Assembly: GCA_902608845.1 (NCBI GenBank)
Contig: CACLPR010000010.1
Location: forward strand, 1-34,793
Origin: an uncultured Pelagibacteraceae bacterium
Lineage (GTDB): Bacteria; Pseudomonadota; Alphaproteobacteria; Pelagibacterales; Pelagibacteraceae
Reading direction: 5' to 3'
DNA length: 34,793 bases
Positions within the stretch are counted from its first letter, which is position 1; each line of letters starts with the position of its first letter. The notes beneath the pieces are model-generated. The model was not told the origin of the DNA, did no database searches, and saw only the letters and a list, made by a program, of their open reading frames with translations. Shown one piece after another: positions 1-11,423 of the stretch. A program made the position numbers and the translations under genes.

Positions 1-1421
1 CAAGAATTTATGGATTAGATAATGTTCAAGCTGGAGAAATGGTAGAATTCTCTGATGGATCAAAAGGAATGGCATTAAACCTAGAAAGTGAAAATGTAGG
101 TGTTGTAATTTTTGGTGATGATAAAGCAGTTAAAGAAGGTGATACTGTAAAAAGAACCGGTGCAATTGTTGATACACCAGTTGGAAAAGAATTACTTGGT
201 AGAGTAGTTGATGGTTTAGGAAACCCAATTGATGGAAAAGGTGCCCTAGATAAAAGTTTAAAAAGAAGTAGGGTTGAAGTTAAAGCACCTGGCATAATTC
301 CACGTAAATCTGTTAGTGAGCCAATGCAGACTGGCCTTAAATCAATTGATAGTTTAGTTCCAATTGGGAGAGGACAAAGAGAATTAATTATTGGCGATAG
401 ACAAACTGGTAAAACAGCAGTTGCAATTGATGCTATAATTAACCAAAAAAAAATAAACGAGTCTGGTGATGAAAAGAAAAAATTATATTGTATTTATGTT
501 GCCGTAGGCCAAAAGAGATCTACTGTTAGACAGATTGAAAAAACATTAGAAGAAGCTGGTGCCATGGAATATACAACAATAGTAGCAGCAACAGCATCAG
601 ATGCAGCGCCTCTGCAATTTTTAGCTCCTTACACTGGATGCACTATGGGTGAGTATTTTAGAGATAATGGGATGCATGCCTTGATTATATATGATGATTT
701 ATCAAAACAAGCTGTTGCATATAGACAAATGTCACTTCTTTTAAGAAGACCTCCTGGAAGAGAAGCGTATCCTGGAGACGTATTTTATTTACATAGTAGA
801 TTACTAGAAAGAGCTGCAAAACTAGGTGATGAGCATGGTGGCGGTTCACTGACCGCTCTTCCAATTATTGAAACTCAAGGTGGAGATGTCTCTGCATTCA
901 TACCAACAAATGTTATATCAATTACTGATGGTCAAATATTTCTTGAAACAGAACTTTTTAACCAAGGTATAAGACCTGCCATAAATGTTGGATTATCTGT
1001 ATCAAGAGTTGGATCATCTGCTCAAACTAAAGCGATGAAGAAAGTTTCAGGTTCCATGAAATTAGAACTTGCACAATATCGAGAAATGGCAGCGTTTGCA
1101 CAATTTGGCTCAGACCTCGATGCATCTACTCAGAAATTACTTAATAGAGGATCAAAATTAACTGAACTTTTAAAGCAAAACCAATATTCCCCCATGACAG
1201 TTGCAGAGCAAGTCATTTCTGTATTTTGTGGAGTTAGAGGACATCTTGATGATATTGAACAAAAGGATATTGCAAGTTTCGAGAATAAAATAATTGAAAA
1301 ATGCAAGGCTGAAAAGCCAGATATAATTGAGTCAATCACTGCTTCAGGAAAACTTGAAGATGATAAAGAGAAAGAATTGAATGAAATTATTTTACAACTT
1401 AAGAAAGATTTTAACGCATAA
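1..1421 (+). CDS. atpA: ATP synthase F1 subunit alpha (5' end cut by window)
   Basis: Regulatory/catalytic alpha subunit of the F1 sector of the membrane ATP synthase, which makes ATP from the proton gradient. The frame is open from base 3, and the residues before the first ATG ([12 protein letters not shown]) are typical alpha-subunit beta-barrel sequence, so the true start lies upstream of the window and the ATG at 39 is internal. The Walker A motif GDRQTGKTA is clear, as is the family signature around [13 protein letters not shown] near the middle. The C-terminal helical domain is complete to the stop. atpG follows after 6 bases and the order atpA-atpG-atpD-atpC is the usual alphaproteobacterial one, so atpH probably lies just upstream. 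No anomaly seen. Confidence 0.98.
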   Translation, partial: RIYGLDNVQAGEMVEFSDGSKGMALNLESENVGVVIFGDDKAVKEGDTVKRTGAIVDTPVGKELLGRVVDGLGNPIDGKGALDKSLKRSRVEVKAPGIIPRKSVSEPMQTGLKSIDSLVPIGRGQRELIIGDRQTGKTAVAIDAIINQKKINESGDEKKKLYCIYVAVGQKRSTVRQIEKTLEEAGAMEYTTIVAATASDAAPLQFLAPYTGCTMGEYFRDNGMHALIIYDDLSKQAVAYRQMSLLLRRPPGREAYPGDVFYLHSRLLERAAKLGDEHGGGSLTALPIIETQGGDVSAFIPTNVISITDGQIFLETELFNQGIRPAINVGLSVSRVGSSAQTKAMKKVSGSMKLELAQYREMAAFAQFGSDLDASTQKLLNRGSKLTELLKQNQYSPMTVAEQVISVFCGVRGHLDDIEQKDIASFENKIIEKCKAEKPDIIESITASGKLEDDKEKELNEIILQLKKDFNA

Positions 1422-1427
1422 AAAATA

Positions 1428-3723
<2,296 letters not shown>

Positions 3724-3724
<1 letters not shown>

Positions 3725-4116
3725 TGAGTGAAGAATATTCTTTAGAAATAGTAAATCCTGAAAAATCATTTTTGTCGAAAGATGATGTGACTGAAGTAGT
3801 TGTCCCCGCATTCGAAGGTGAAATAGGAATTTTAAAAGACCATATCTCTATTATTTCTTTTTTAAAACCAGGAATAATTAAAATATTTTCAAATTCTGGT
3901 GAAGAAAGCTTTTACGTAAACGACGGAATAATTGAATTTAAAAATAACAATCTTTCTATACTTACAAGTCTTATTTTAAATTTAAAAGACATTGACAAAG
4001 AAAAAATTTCAGAAATTCAAAAATCTGCTGAAGAAGAACTGAATAAATCTGAAATTAATGACCAAGAAAAATACTTGCTAGATCAAAAACTTGAAGTACT
4101 AAAATCAATTAATTAA
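3724..4116 (+). CDS. atpC: ATP synthase F1 subunit epsilon
   Basis: Small stalk subunit at the foot of the F1 rotor; in bacteria it also damps wasteful ATP hydrolysis. The protein has 130 residues. The N-terminal beta-sandwich is recognisable from IVNPEKSFLSKDDV and the VVVPAFEGEIGILKDH block, which is the characteristic epsilon signature. The C-terminal helices are short and rich in lysine and glutamate. The start shares a base with the atpD stop. Its last 12 bases overlap the 3' end of the convergent rppH gene on the other strand, so any terminator for the atp operon must lie inside coding sequence. Confidence 0.95.
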
Positions 4117-4584
4117 AATTTTTTTAACCTCTTCTTGAATTTTCTCATATACGTTGAGTTTAAATTTTACTACAAGTTTAGTAATTTTATCTGGATCCAC
4201 CCACTTCCATTCTAGAAACTCTGGATGTTTTGTTTTAATGTTAATTTCTTTTTCATCACCATTAAATCTCATTATATACCATTGCTGTTTTTGACCTTTA
4301 AATTTACCTTTCCAAATAATTCCTAGTAATTCATTTGGTAAATAGTAAGTTAGTAAGCCATCAATTTTTTTAATTAAACTTACTGATTTAATGCTAGTTT
4401 CCTCTTCTAATTCTCTAATTGCAGCTTCATATAAGTCCTCACCCTTATCAACTCCACCTTGGGGCATTTGCCAAAAATTTTTTTTATTGTCTATTCTTTT
4501 TGCAACAAAAATTTTGTTTTCTTTATTTAAAACGACTATCCCAACACCACTTCTAAGTGGTAAATTTTTGTACTTTTCTATCAT
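4105..4584 (-). CDS. rppH: RNA pyrophosphohydrolase (Nudix family)
   Basis: Predicted to remove pyrophosphate from 5'-triphosphorylated RNA, the step that opens mRNA to 5'-end-dependent decay. The 159-residue protein starts with the RppH-like pattern LPLRSGVGIVV and has WQMPQGGVDKGED leading into the Nudix box (about residues 43-65). The metal-binding RELEEE core is intact; the box glycine near the end is replaced by serine (ETSI instead of ETGI). Length and the WQMPQGG signature fit the alphaproteobacterial RppH/IalA group rather than a generic Nudix enzyme. It is the last gene of the rplU-to-rppH operon, one base after ctpA, and overlaps atpC tail-to-tail by 12 bases. Confidence 0.9.
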   Translation of the reverse strand: MIEKYKNLPLRSGVGIVVLNKENKIFVAKRIDNKKNFWQMPQGGVDKGEDLYEAAIRELEEETSIKSVSLIKKIDGLLTYYLPNELLGIIWKGKFKGQKQQWYIMRFNGDEKEINIKTKHPEFLEWKWVDPDKITKLVVKFKLNVYEKIQEEVKKILIN

Positions 4585-4585
4585 T

Positions 4586-5731
4586 TTAGCTATTTAAAAG
4601 CTTTAGGGCGTATTGAAGTTGATTATCTGTATCAGTATTAAGCCTAAAATTATCAGATCCTTCAGATATCTCAATATCAGGCGAAACACCAATTTCCGAA
4701 ATAGACTTTCCAGATGGAAGATAGTATTTAGATACAGTTAATCTAATTGCACCTTTATTTTTTAGTGGAATAATTGATTGTACGGAGCCTTTACCATAAC
4801 TATTTTCACCAATTATTATTGCTCTTTTGTGGTCTTTAAGAGCTCCTGCTACTATTTCAGATGCTGAAGCTGAACCATAATTAATTAAAACAACAATTGT
4901 GTCTCCATCCAATATATCACCTTTTCTTGCAAAGAATTTTCGACTTTCATATTTTCTTTTACTTTTGGTTGAAACAATTTCTCCACTATCTATAAAAAAA
5001 TCTGTAACTTTAATCGCTTGAGAAAGTAGTCCCCCAGGATTGTTTCTTAAGTCTAAAATATAATTTTTAATATTTTCATTTTTTCTAAACTCTTTAATTT
5101 TATCACTAATTTGACTACTACTATTTTCATTAAATGAAGTAAGTCTTAAATAACCAGTTTGATTATCTAATATTTCAGATTTTACAGACGAAACTTTAAT
5201 TTTTTCTCTTGTAATATTAAAGACTAATGCCTTTCGTTCTCCTCTTCTTCTAATTGTAATTTCAATATCAGATCCAACAGGACCTCTCATTATATCTACT
5301 GCTTCACTTAAAGATTTACCCTGAACTTGCATGTCATTAATTTTAACTATGTAATCTCCAGCCTTTACCCCTGCTTCAGCTGCAGGTGAGTCGTCCATAG
5401 GTGTTATTACTTTAATGACGCCTGCTTCCATACTTACTTCTATTCCTAGTCCACCAAACTCTCCACTCGTTTCTGTTTGCATGCTCTGATACGAATCTGG
5501 TGTCATATATGCAGAATAAGGATCCAAGGATTGCAAAACACCATTTATAGCAGCATCCATAGCTTCACTTTGATTTACCTCATCAACAAATTCTTTATTA
5601 ATTTTATCTAGAACTTCTGAAAAAACATCTATTTTTTTATATATGTCGTTCTCATCCGATGAACTAACAAAATTTGTTAGAAAAAAAAAAATAAATAATG
5701 AAAAAAGACAAGCTTTAAATTTATTGATCAT
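4586..5731 (-). CDS. ctpA: Carboxyl-terminal processing protease (S41 family)
   Basis: Envelope serine protease of the CtpA/Prc family that trims or degrades exported proteins from the C-terminus. The 381-residue protein begins with a short basic stretch and a phenylalanine-rich hydrophobic segment (about residues 5-24) resembling a signal peptide or anchor. A PDZ domain follows (about 85-175, with GGLGIEVS and DYIVKIND), then the S41 catalytic core. The nucleophile is the serine of the SASASE motif at about residue 289, and the general-base lysine is in GKGSVQ at about residue 314; this 25-residue spacing matches the Ser-Lys dyad of E. coli Prc. The start overlaps the rsfS stop (ATGA), and rppH follows after one base. 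Confidence 0.93.
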   Translation of the reverse strand: MINKFKACLFSLFIFFFLTNFVSSSDENDIYKKIDVFSEVLDKINKEFVDEVNQSEAMDAAINGVLQSLDPYSAYMTPDSYQSMQTETSGEFGGLGIEVSMEAGVIKVITPMDDSPAAEAGVKAGDYIVKINDMQVQGKSLSEAVDIMRGPVGSDIEITIRRRGERKALVFNITREKIKVSSVKSEILDNQTGYLRLTSFNENSSSQISDKIKEFRKNENIKNYILDLRNNPGGLLSQAIKVTDFFIDSGEIVSTKSKRKYESRKFFARKGDILDGDTIVVLINYGSASASEIVAGALKDHKRAIIIGENSYGKGSVQSIIPLKNKGAIRLTVSKYYLPSGKSISEIGVSPDIEISEGSDNFRLNTDTDNQLQYALKLLNS

Positions 5732-6078
5732 ATAATTACTTTCTCTTTAGGAATTAATTCAGACCATATTTTTTCTAATTCATAAAACTTTCTCTTCTCA
5801 GGATTAAAAATATGTATGATAAGATCTATTCCATCTACAAGTTTCCAGTCATTACTTTCCTTGCCTTCAATTTTACAATTATTTACACCGTTTTTTTTCA
5901 GGTATTCGTATACTTGTTCTGACAAGGCTTGGATGTGCCTTGATGAAGTCCCACTAGCAATAATCATTTGATCCGCCATTGATGATTTTCCATCTAAATC
6001 TATTGAAACAATATCCAAAGCTTTATTCGAATCTAAAATATTGATTACATCTTTATGAAGGGAAGAGATTTTGTCCAT
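5728..6078 (-). CDS. rsfS: Ribosomal silencing factor
   Basis: RsfS binds ribosomal protein L14 on the 50S subunit and blocks joining to 30S when nutrients are short. The protein has 116 residues, the usual size. Family features are the LDIVSIDLDGKSSMADQ opening strand, MIIASGTSSRHIQAL, and the C-terminal IEGKESNDWKLVDG followed by the IIHIF strand. The gene sits between nadD and ctpA, a frequent bacterial arrangement (nadD-rsfS), and its stop overlaps the ctpA start by 4 bases. No anomaly. Confidence 0.94.
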   Translation of the reverse strand: MDKISSLHKDVINILDSNKALDIVSIDLDGKSSMADQMIIASGTSSRHIQALSEQVYEYLKKNGVNNCKIEGKESNDWKLVDGIDLIIHIFNPEKRKFYELEKIWSELIPKEKVII

Positions 6079-6095
6079 TAATTAAAATAAGATTA

Positions 6096-6632
6096 TCAAA
6101 TTTTTCTTAATTTAGAAGATGAAATATTGACCTTATTAAATTTAACAAATCTTATGCTTTTCTTATTGTATTTTTTAAAACTTACTGAACTTAATGATTT
6201 AGCCTTATATCTGTCTCTATCAAACACAAGTATGTTACACATAGATAATATTAAATCAGAATTCTTCCATTTATGAAAATTGATTAAACTGTCTGCTCCC
6301 ATTATAAAGTAAATATCAGCATTTTTATTATTTCTTTTAATATTTTTGATTAAGTCAATTGTTCTATTTGATTTAATTTTATTTTCAAAATATTTTACTT
6401 TTATAAATAGATTATTTTGAGCAATTTTTTTTGCATACTTTATTCTTTTATCTAAACTTAAACTACTTTTACTTTTAAATGGATTTTTTTTGGTTACAGC
6501 CCAAATAATTTTACCAATACCAAATCTTTTTTTTGCTTCTTTGGAGATGCTTAAATGACCTCTATGCGCAGGATCAAAAGTGCCACCAAGAATACCAATT
6601 TTTTTTTTATTTTCTTGTTTGTCCAGATCCAT
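6096..6632 (-). CDS. nadD: Nicotinate-nucleotide adenylyltransferase
   Basis: Adenylates nicotinate mononucleotide to deamido-NAD, the penultimate step of NAD synthesis. Seen: GILGGTFDPAHRGHL with the nucleotidyltransferase HxGH motif (about residues 23-26), MGADSL in the middle and ISSSKLR at the end. The longest open frame begins at a TTG at 6656, but ATGs at 6641 and 6632 are more likely. I chose 6632 because a weak GAG ribosome-binding site precedes it; this gives 178 residues. All choices overlap the proA 3' end. The protein stops two residues after the ISSxxxR motif, whereas family members normally carry some 20-30 more residues. The next gene, rsfS, starts 17 bases on. Confidence 0.88.
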   Translation of the reverse strand: MDLDKQENKKKIGILGGTFDPAHRGHLSISKEAKKRFGIGKIIWAVTKKNPFKSKSSLSLDKRIKYAKKIAQNNLFIKVKYFENKIKSNRTIDLIKNIKRNNKNADIYFIMGADSLINFHKWKNSDLILSMCNILVFDRDRYKAKSLSSVSFKKYNKKSIRFVKFNKVNISSSKLRKI

Positions 6633-7854
6633 ATATCTCATATTTGTAACTAACAAGCTGATTTAGTCCTACAGGACCTCTTGGTGGAAGTTTATTTGTT
6701 GAAATTCCAACTTCTCCACCAAAACCAAATTCACCTCCATCAGCATATTGAGTCGAAGAATTGTGGATAGCAATTGAACTTTTAATGTTCTTTATAAAAA
6801 ATTTTGCAGAAGTTTTATTATTTGTAATTATCGCATCTGTATGCATTGTTCCATACTTATTGATATGATTAACTGCATCATTAATACTATCAACTAATTT
6901 TACAGAAATTTTTGCAGATAGATGTTCCTTAGACCAGGTTTTATTATTCGCTAATTTCGAATTCCCATTAAACAATTTATGAATTTTTTTGTCTGCATAA
7001 ATGGAACAACCTTCTTTAGTTAGTTCATTTAGCATTTCGTTTACATTTTTCGATTTACTTTTATGTATTAATAGTGTCTCGGTAGCACCACAAATACTAG
7101 TATTACGCATCTTAGCATTAATTAAAATTTTTTTTGCCATTTTTAGATTTGCATCTTTATCAATATATGTATGACACATTCCTTCAAGGTGACCTATTAC
7201 GGGTACAGAAGATAAATTTTGTACTTTTTTTACAAGGTTTTTTCCACCTCGAGGAATAATAACATCTATATATTTTGACATTTTTGAAAGCATATAGTCG
7301 ACTAGTTTTCTATTTTTATTTTCAACAAATTGTACGAAATTTTTATTTATTTTATTTTTTTCTAAAGATTTTCTAAAAAGATTAGCCAAGATTTTATTGC
7401 TAAAATAAGCCTCAGAACCCCCTCTTAAAATTACACAGTTTCCTGATTTAAAGCAAAGTGTAGATACGTCCGAAGTAACATTTGGCCTACTCTCGTAAAT
7501 TACCCCAATTATGCCAATTGGAATTGATACTTTCTTCATTTTTAAGCCATTTGGTCTTTTCCATGTTTCAAGATCAACATCTATCGGGTCTTTGAATTTT
7601 GCAATAGTTTTGATTGACTTAACAATTGAACTTATCTTGTCATTATTAAGAGCTAGTCTTTTAATTAAGTTTTCTTTGAGTTTTTTTGATTTAGCAATTT
7701 TTATATCTTTTTCATTTTCGATTAATATTTTATTTTGGTTCTTTAAAATAAGTTTGATGTAATCATTTAGTACTTGATTTTTTTTTTTATTATTTATTTT
7801 ATTTTGAAAAGCAATTTTTGCATTTGCACCAATTTTTTCTAAAATAATATTCAT
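6607..7854 (-). CDS. proA: Gamma-glutamyl phosphate reductase
   Basis: Second enzyme of proline synthesis: NADPH-dependent reduction of gamma-glutamyl phosphate to glutamate semialdehyde. The protein has 415 residues, normal for ProA. Recognisable family blocks are IGVIYESRPNVT, CVILRGGSEAYFSN, IPRGGKNLV, the catalytic-cysteine region around RNTSICGATETLL, and the C-terminal EFGFGGEVGISTNKLPPRGPVGL. It directly follows proB with an ATGA overlap, so the two enzymes that share the labile gamma-glutamyl phosphate intermediate are translationally coupled. nadD overlaps its 3' end. Confidence 0.96.
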   Translation of the reverse strand: MNIILEKIGANAKIAFQNKINNKKKNQVLNDYIKLILKNQNKILIENEKDIKIAKSKKLKENLIKRLALNNDKISSIVKSIKTIAKFKDPIDVDLETWKRPNGLKMKKVSIPIGIIGVIYESRPNVTSDVSTLCFKSGNCVILRGGSEAYFSNKILANLFRKSLEKNKINKNFVQFVENKNRKLVDYMLSKMSKYIDVIIPRGGKNLVKKVQNLSSVPVIGHLEGMCHTYIDKDANLKMAKKILINAKMRNTSICGATETLLIHKSKSKNVNEMLNELTKEGCSIYADKKIHKLFNGNSKLANNKTWSKEHLSAKISVKLVDSINDAVNHINKYGTMHTDAIITNNKTSAKFFIKNIKSSIAIHNSSTQYADGGEFGFGGEVGISTNKLPPRGPVGLNQLVSYKYEIYGSGQTRK

Positions 7855-8960
7855 TTAACTAATACCATATCATCTTTATGAATAACTTCTGATTTTGAAA
7901 CATAGCCTAAAATATCATTTATTTTATTAGAGTGCTTACCTTTAATTTTCAAGATTTCTTCAGAAGAGAAACTACTTAATCCTCTTGCAAATTCTGTCAT
8001 ATTATTATTTAGAATTTTTATATGATCACCCTTGCTAAAACTACCATGTACATCTTTTATTCCTGCAGCTAGTAGACTTTTTCCATTATTCAAAGCTGTT
8101 AATGCACCTTCATCAATAACTATTTTTCCCTTTGGAGAGACTGAGCTTATTATCCACTTTTTTCTAGCATCCAATTTTGAAATTTTAGGCAAAAACCAAG
8201 TACATATGTTTTTAGTTAAAATTTTCTGAATTGGTCTGTGTATTAAGCCATTAGCAATTGCCATATGGCACCCTGAGAATTGACAAATTTTAGCAGCATC
8301 AATTTTAGTTTTCATTCCACCAGATCCAAATTCTCCAGTTTTATTTGTTGCTAAGCTTTCTACATTTTGGTCAATATTTTTAATTTCACGAATTAACTTA
8401 GCTTTTTTATCTAATTTTGGATCTTTAGAGTAAAGACCATTTACATCAGATAACAAAATTAAACAATCCGCACTTGATATTTGTGCAACCCTAGATGCTA
8501 GTCTGTCATTGTCACCATACTTAATTTCAGAAGTAGCTATACTATCATTTTCATTTACTATTGGAATAAAGCCAAGGCTAAACAAATTTTCAAAAGTTCT
8601 TTTTGCATTAATAGCTCTTCTTCTTTTTTCAGTATCTTCAAGTGTTAACAAAATCTGTGATAGGTTGATTTTAGACTTATTAAAAGTTTTTTTAAAAAGA
8701 TTCATTAACTCAATTTGACCAATTGAGGCAACTGCTTGACTTTTATCAAGTTTTAATTTTTTTTTACTTAATTTTAATTTTTTACATCCTAAGGCAATTG
8801 CACCCGAACTAACTAAAATTATATTTTTTTTTAATTTTTGCAGATGTTGAATATCCTTTGCAAATTCTGTTAACCATTTTTCTCTAACAATTTTTTTGTC
8901 ATTAATTAATAAAGATGATCCAATTTTAATAACAACTGTCTTTGAGTCTTTAAGATACAT
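7851..8960 (-). CDS. proB: Glutamate 5-kinase
   Basis: First, feedback-controlled step of proline synthesis: ATP-dependent phosphorylation of glutamate. I placed the start at the ATG at 8960 (369 residues, beginning MYLKDSKTVVIKIGSSLL), because the longer frame to 9047 adds 29 residues with no family similarity and runs far into obgE. Motifs of the amino-acid kinase domain are VVIKIGSSLL, ILVSSGAIALG, FGDNDRL-like KYGDNDRLASRVA and FGSGGMKTKIDAA. The C-terminal region (about 275-360) fits a PUA domain. It overlaps obgE by 11 bases and proA by 4. Lying downstream of ribosomal genes, proline synthesis appears tied to the translation operon. Confidence 0.94.
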   Translation of the reverse strand: MYLKDSKTVVIKIGSSLLINDKKIVREKWLTEFAKDIQHLQKLKKNIILVSSGAIALGCKKLKLSKKKLKLDKSQAVASIGQIELMNLFKKTFNKSKINLSQILLTLEDTEKRRRAINAKRTFENLFSLGFIPIVNENDSIATSEIKYGDNDRLASRVAQISSADCLILLSDVNGLYSKDPKLDKKAKLIREIKNIDQNVESLATNKTGEFGSGGMKTKIDAAKICQFSGCHMAIANGLIHRPIQKILTKNICTWFLPKISKLDARKKWIISSVSPKGKIVIDEGALTALNNGKSLLAAGIKDVHGSFSKGDHIKILNNNMTEFARGLSSFSSEEILKIKGKHSNKINDILGYVSKSEVIHKDDMVLVK

Positions 8961-9933
8961 AATTAAGCAACTTTGATTTAATATCAGATACAGATTTTTT
9001 ATCGAGTGTTGATGTTGTAAAAGTAGATTTCTTGATGATTTTTTCAAAATCTTTAATCTTTTCTTTTATTTTATCCTCATCAATTAAGTCTATTTTGTTA
9101 AATACTATTATTTCCTGCTTCTTTAATAGCTCAGAGCTATATTTGCCCATCTCATCTCTTACTTGAAGATATGAATTGGTTAAATCATTTTCTGATATAT
9201 CAATTAGATGCAAAAGGGCTTTGCATCTTTCGATATGTTTTAAAAATTTAATTCCTAACCCCGTTCCTTTATGTGCTCCCTCAATTAATCCTGGAATATC
9301 TGCTAAAGTTATCTCTTTATCATCGTACATTGCGACACCAAGATTTGGATTTAAAGTGGTAAATTTATAATTTGCTATTTTAGGAGTTGCGCTTGTTAAA
9401 GATGCTAATAAACTTGATTTTCCTGCATTAGGCAAACCTATAATTCCAATATCTGCAATTGTCTTAAGTTGTAGATATATCCAGAACTCTTCACCAATTG
9501 CGCCTTTGGTAAATTTTTTTGGAGCCCTGTTAGTTGATGATTTAAACCTTGTATTACCAAAACCTCCTTTGCCACCAATAGCTGCAACAAATTTTTCATT
9601 TTCTTCCTTAAAATCATATATCATGGTTTTGTTATCTTCTTCAAATACTTGCGTTCCAACTGGTACTTTTAAATACAAATCTTCTCCCCCTCTTCCTGTT
9701 TTATTTTTTCCACTTCCATCTCTACCGCGCTCAGCTTTAAAATGCTGTTGATATCTAAAATCAATCAGTGTGTTTAAATTCCTCTCTGAGACGAGCATAA
9801 CAGAGCCACCTTTTCCTCCATCACCTCCATCAGGTCCTCCAAATTCAATAAATTTTTCTCTTCTAAAACTAGGAGAACCAGATCCACCGTCTCCAGCTTT
9901 TACATATATCTTAACTTGATCGAGAAATTTCAT
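8950..9933 (-). CDS. obgE: Obg-family ribosome-assembly GTPase
   Basis: Essential GTPase of late 50S subunit assembly, also linked to stress signalling. The 327-residue protein has a glycine-rich Obg fold at residues 1 to about 158 (GGDGGSGSPSFRRE, GGPDGGDGGKGG), then a G domain with P-loop GLPNAGKSS, DIPGLIEGAHKG (G3, switch II) and NKIDL (G4). There is no extended C-terminal domain, so it is the short form of the family. It follows rpmA by 27 bases. The rplU-rpmA-obgE arrangement is widely conserved in bacteria. Confidence 0.97.
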   Translation of the reverse strand: MKFLDQVKIYVKAGDGGSGSPSFRREKFIEFGGPDGGDGGKGGSVMLVSERNLNTLIDFRYQQHFKAERGRDGSGKNKTGRGGEDLYLKVPVGTQVFEEDNKTMIYDFKEENEKFVAAIGGKGGFGNTRFKSSTNRAPKKFTKGAIGEEFWIYLQLKTIADIGIIGLPNAGKSSLLASLTSATPKIANYKFTTLNPNLGVAMYDDKEITLADIPGLIEGAHKGTGLGIKFLKHIERCKALLHLIDISENDLTNSYLQVRDEMGKYSSELLKKQEIIVFNKIDLIDEDKIKEKIKDFEKIIKKSTFTTSTLDKKSVSDIKSKLLNYVS

Positions 9934-9960
9934 TATTTTACAGAAATAATTAGCTGTTTA

Positions 9961-10215
9961 CTAATTAGGTTTTACTGATACGTAAGTTCTGTCTGATTTG
10001 CTTTTTTTAAAAACAACTTTTCCTTTAACAACAGAAAAAATTGAATGGTCTTTACCCATTCCAACATTTTCTCCAGGAAAAATTTTAGTGCCTCTTTGTC
10101 TGACAATAATATTTCCAGGTATTACTAATTCACCACCATATTTTTTCACGCCCAGTCTACGACCCGCACTGTCTCTTCCGTTCCTTGATGATCCACCTGC
10201 TTTTTTTGTTGCCAT
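9961..10215 (-). CDS. rpmA: 50S ribosomal protein L27
   Basis: Large-subunit protein whose N-terminal tail reaches the peptidyl-transferase centre. The protein is 84 residues, full length. It starts [16 protein letters not shown] and contains the diagnostic [12 protein letters not shown] and VIVRQRGT-like [13 protein letters not shown] blocks. There is no N-terminal extension of the kind cleaved in Firmicutes L27. It lies 11 bases after rplU. Confidence 0.98.
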   Translation of the reverse strand: MATKKAGGSSRNGRDSAGRRLGVKKYGGELVIPGNIIVRQRGTKIFPGENVGMGKDHSIFSVVKGKVVFKKSKSDRTYVSVKPN

Positions 10216-10226
10216 AAATTACCTAT

Positions 10227-10637
10227 TTATTTTGAACCCTCAGTTTTTTCTTCTTTGGCCTCTTTAACCACAACTTCACTTTTTTTCATCTTTTCAGCCT
10301 CAGATAAAACTTTACCATCTTTTGAAAAAATTTTACTTATTCTTATTAGTGAAAACTGTTGTCTGTGTCCGTTCTTACGTCTCGAATTTTTTCTTCTTCT
10401 TTTTTTGAAAATTAGAACTGTTCTTTCTTTACCATTTTTTAATAATTCAGCTTCCACTTTAGCACCACTTACAGTTGGCTCACCTAACTCAATACTTTTG
10501 TCATCGCCGTAAGCTAAAATTTCCTTAAATTCCACTTTGGTTTCTGGATTTGAATCAGCTAATTTTTCTACTTTAAGTATTTCACCAGCAGAGACTTTGT
10601 ACTGTTTTCCACCTGTTTGTATAACTGCGTATGACAT
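10227..10637 (-). CDS. rplU: 50S ribosomal protein L21
   Basis: Large-subunit protein that binds 23S rRNA. The N-terminal 100 residues are typical (MSYAVIQTGGKQYKVSAGE; KKRRRKNSRRKNGHRQ, which fits the L21 RNA-binding signature). The total of 136 residues is longer than the classical protein of about 103, because of a lysine/glutamate-rich tail after about residue 105 (SEAEKMKKSEVVVKEAKEE). This low-complexity extension is probably disordered and is of a kind seen in alphaproteobacterial L21. It is the first gene of a nine-gene operon running down to rppH, behind a recognisable promoter at 10665-10692. Confidence 0.96.
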   Translation of the reverse strand: MSYAVIQTGGKQYKVSAGEILKVEKLADSNPETKVEFKEILAYGDDKSIELGEPTVSGAKVEAELLKNGKERTVLIFKKRRRKNSRRKNGHRQQFSLIRISKIFSKDGKVLSEAEKMKKSEVVVKEAKEEKTEGSK

Positions 10638-10664
10638 TATTAATTCTAGTTTTTAATAATCAGC

Positions 10665-10692
10665 AATATAGTCAGGGCCTTATTTTAGTCAA
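10665..10692 (-). promoter_or_regulatory. Putative sigma-70 promoter of the rplU operon
   Basis: On the minus strand, TTGACT (10687-10692) and TATATT (10665-10670) are separated by 16 bases and lie just upstream of rplU, in the only gap of the cluster large enough for a promoter (65 bases). Both hexamers match the housekeeping consensus at five of six positions. The upstream gloB gene also reads this way, so some read-through from the metX transcript is likely. Prediction by eye only. Confidence 0.6.
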
Positions 10693-10702
10693 GCTGAATA
10701 AG

Positions 10703-11422
10703 CTAGAAATTATCCTTTAAATCTCTCAATTTTGAAAAGTTTTCAAGGTTTTTTGATCTTAAAAAAATATTGGTTTGTAGTTCTTCTTCAAGAGTAGAGG
10801 GTATAGAAGGTATTCCTTTGGCTAACTTATTTTTTACTGATTCAATTTTTGAAATTAGCCTCTTGTTATCTGAATCATATTTTAAACAAAAATCTGAATT
10901 TTTTAATGTATATTCATGACCACAATAAATTTCTGTTTCTAAAGGTAAATTCTTTATTAACTGTAAAGAATTAAACATTTCTTCATGAGTGCCCTCAAAT
11001 ACTCTTCCACAACCCAATGAAAACAATGTATCTCCAGAAAATAATGCATTTTCCTTGAAAAAATAAAAACATATATGACCTAAAGTATGTCCTGGAATAT
11101 GAAAAACTTTGGCTTCGAATATACCATCTTTCCAAATTTCGTCATTTTTTACCAATATATCTATTTCAGGTATTCTGTGTTTATCCTGATGAAAACCAAT
11201 AACTTTAGCATTATATAATTTTTTAAGATCTTTATTGCCTCCTACGTGATCATAATGATGGTGAGTGTTCATTATAAACTTTAATTTTAAGTTGAGAGTT
11301 TCAAGTTTATTGATAATTGGCTTTGCTTCACTTGGATCTATCACAACTGCACATTTATTAATTTCATCAATTAATAAATACGAAAAATTATCTTCTAAAC
11401 ATTTTATAATTTCTATTTTCAT
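10703..11422 (-). CDS. gloB: Hydroxyacylglutathione hydrolase (glyoxalase II)
   Basis: Metallo-beta-lactamase-fold thioesterase that splits S-lactoylglutathione to lactate and glutathione, the second step of methylglyoxal removal. The 239 residues include the dinuclear metal motif THHHYDH (residues 53-59; ligands H54, H56, D58, H59), then HIPGHTLGHICFY, FSGDTLFSLGCGRVFEGT and IYCGHEYT, all typical of glyoxalase II. The C-terminal domain (about 170-239, ending in LRDLKDNF) agrees with the family's substrate-binding helices. It starts one base after the metW stop, so it rides on the metX-metW transcript. Confidence 0.93.
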   Translation of the reverse strand: MKIEIIKCLEDNFSYLLIDEINKCAVVIDPSEAKPIINKLETLNLKLKFIMNTHHHYDHVGGNKDLKKLYNAKVIGFHQDKHRIPEIDILVKNDEIWKDGIFEAKVFHIPGHTLGHICFYFFKENALFSGDTLFSLGCGRVFEGTHEEMFNSLQLIKNLPLETEIYCGHEYTLKNSDFCLKYDSDNKRLISKIESVKNKLAKGIPSIPSTLEEELQTNIFLRSKNLENFSKLRDLKDNF

Positions 11423-11423
11423 T

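Noticed and set aside
7851..9047. Longer proB start at 9047
   Set aside because: The extra 29 residues overlap obgE by nearly 100 bases and show no kinase-family similarity; the ATG at 8960 gives the standard N-terminus.
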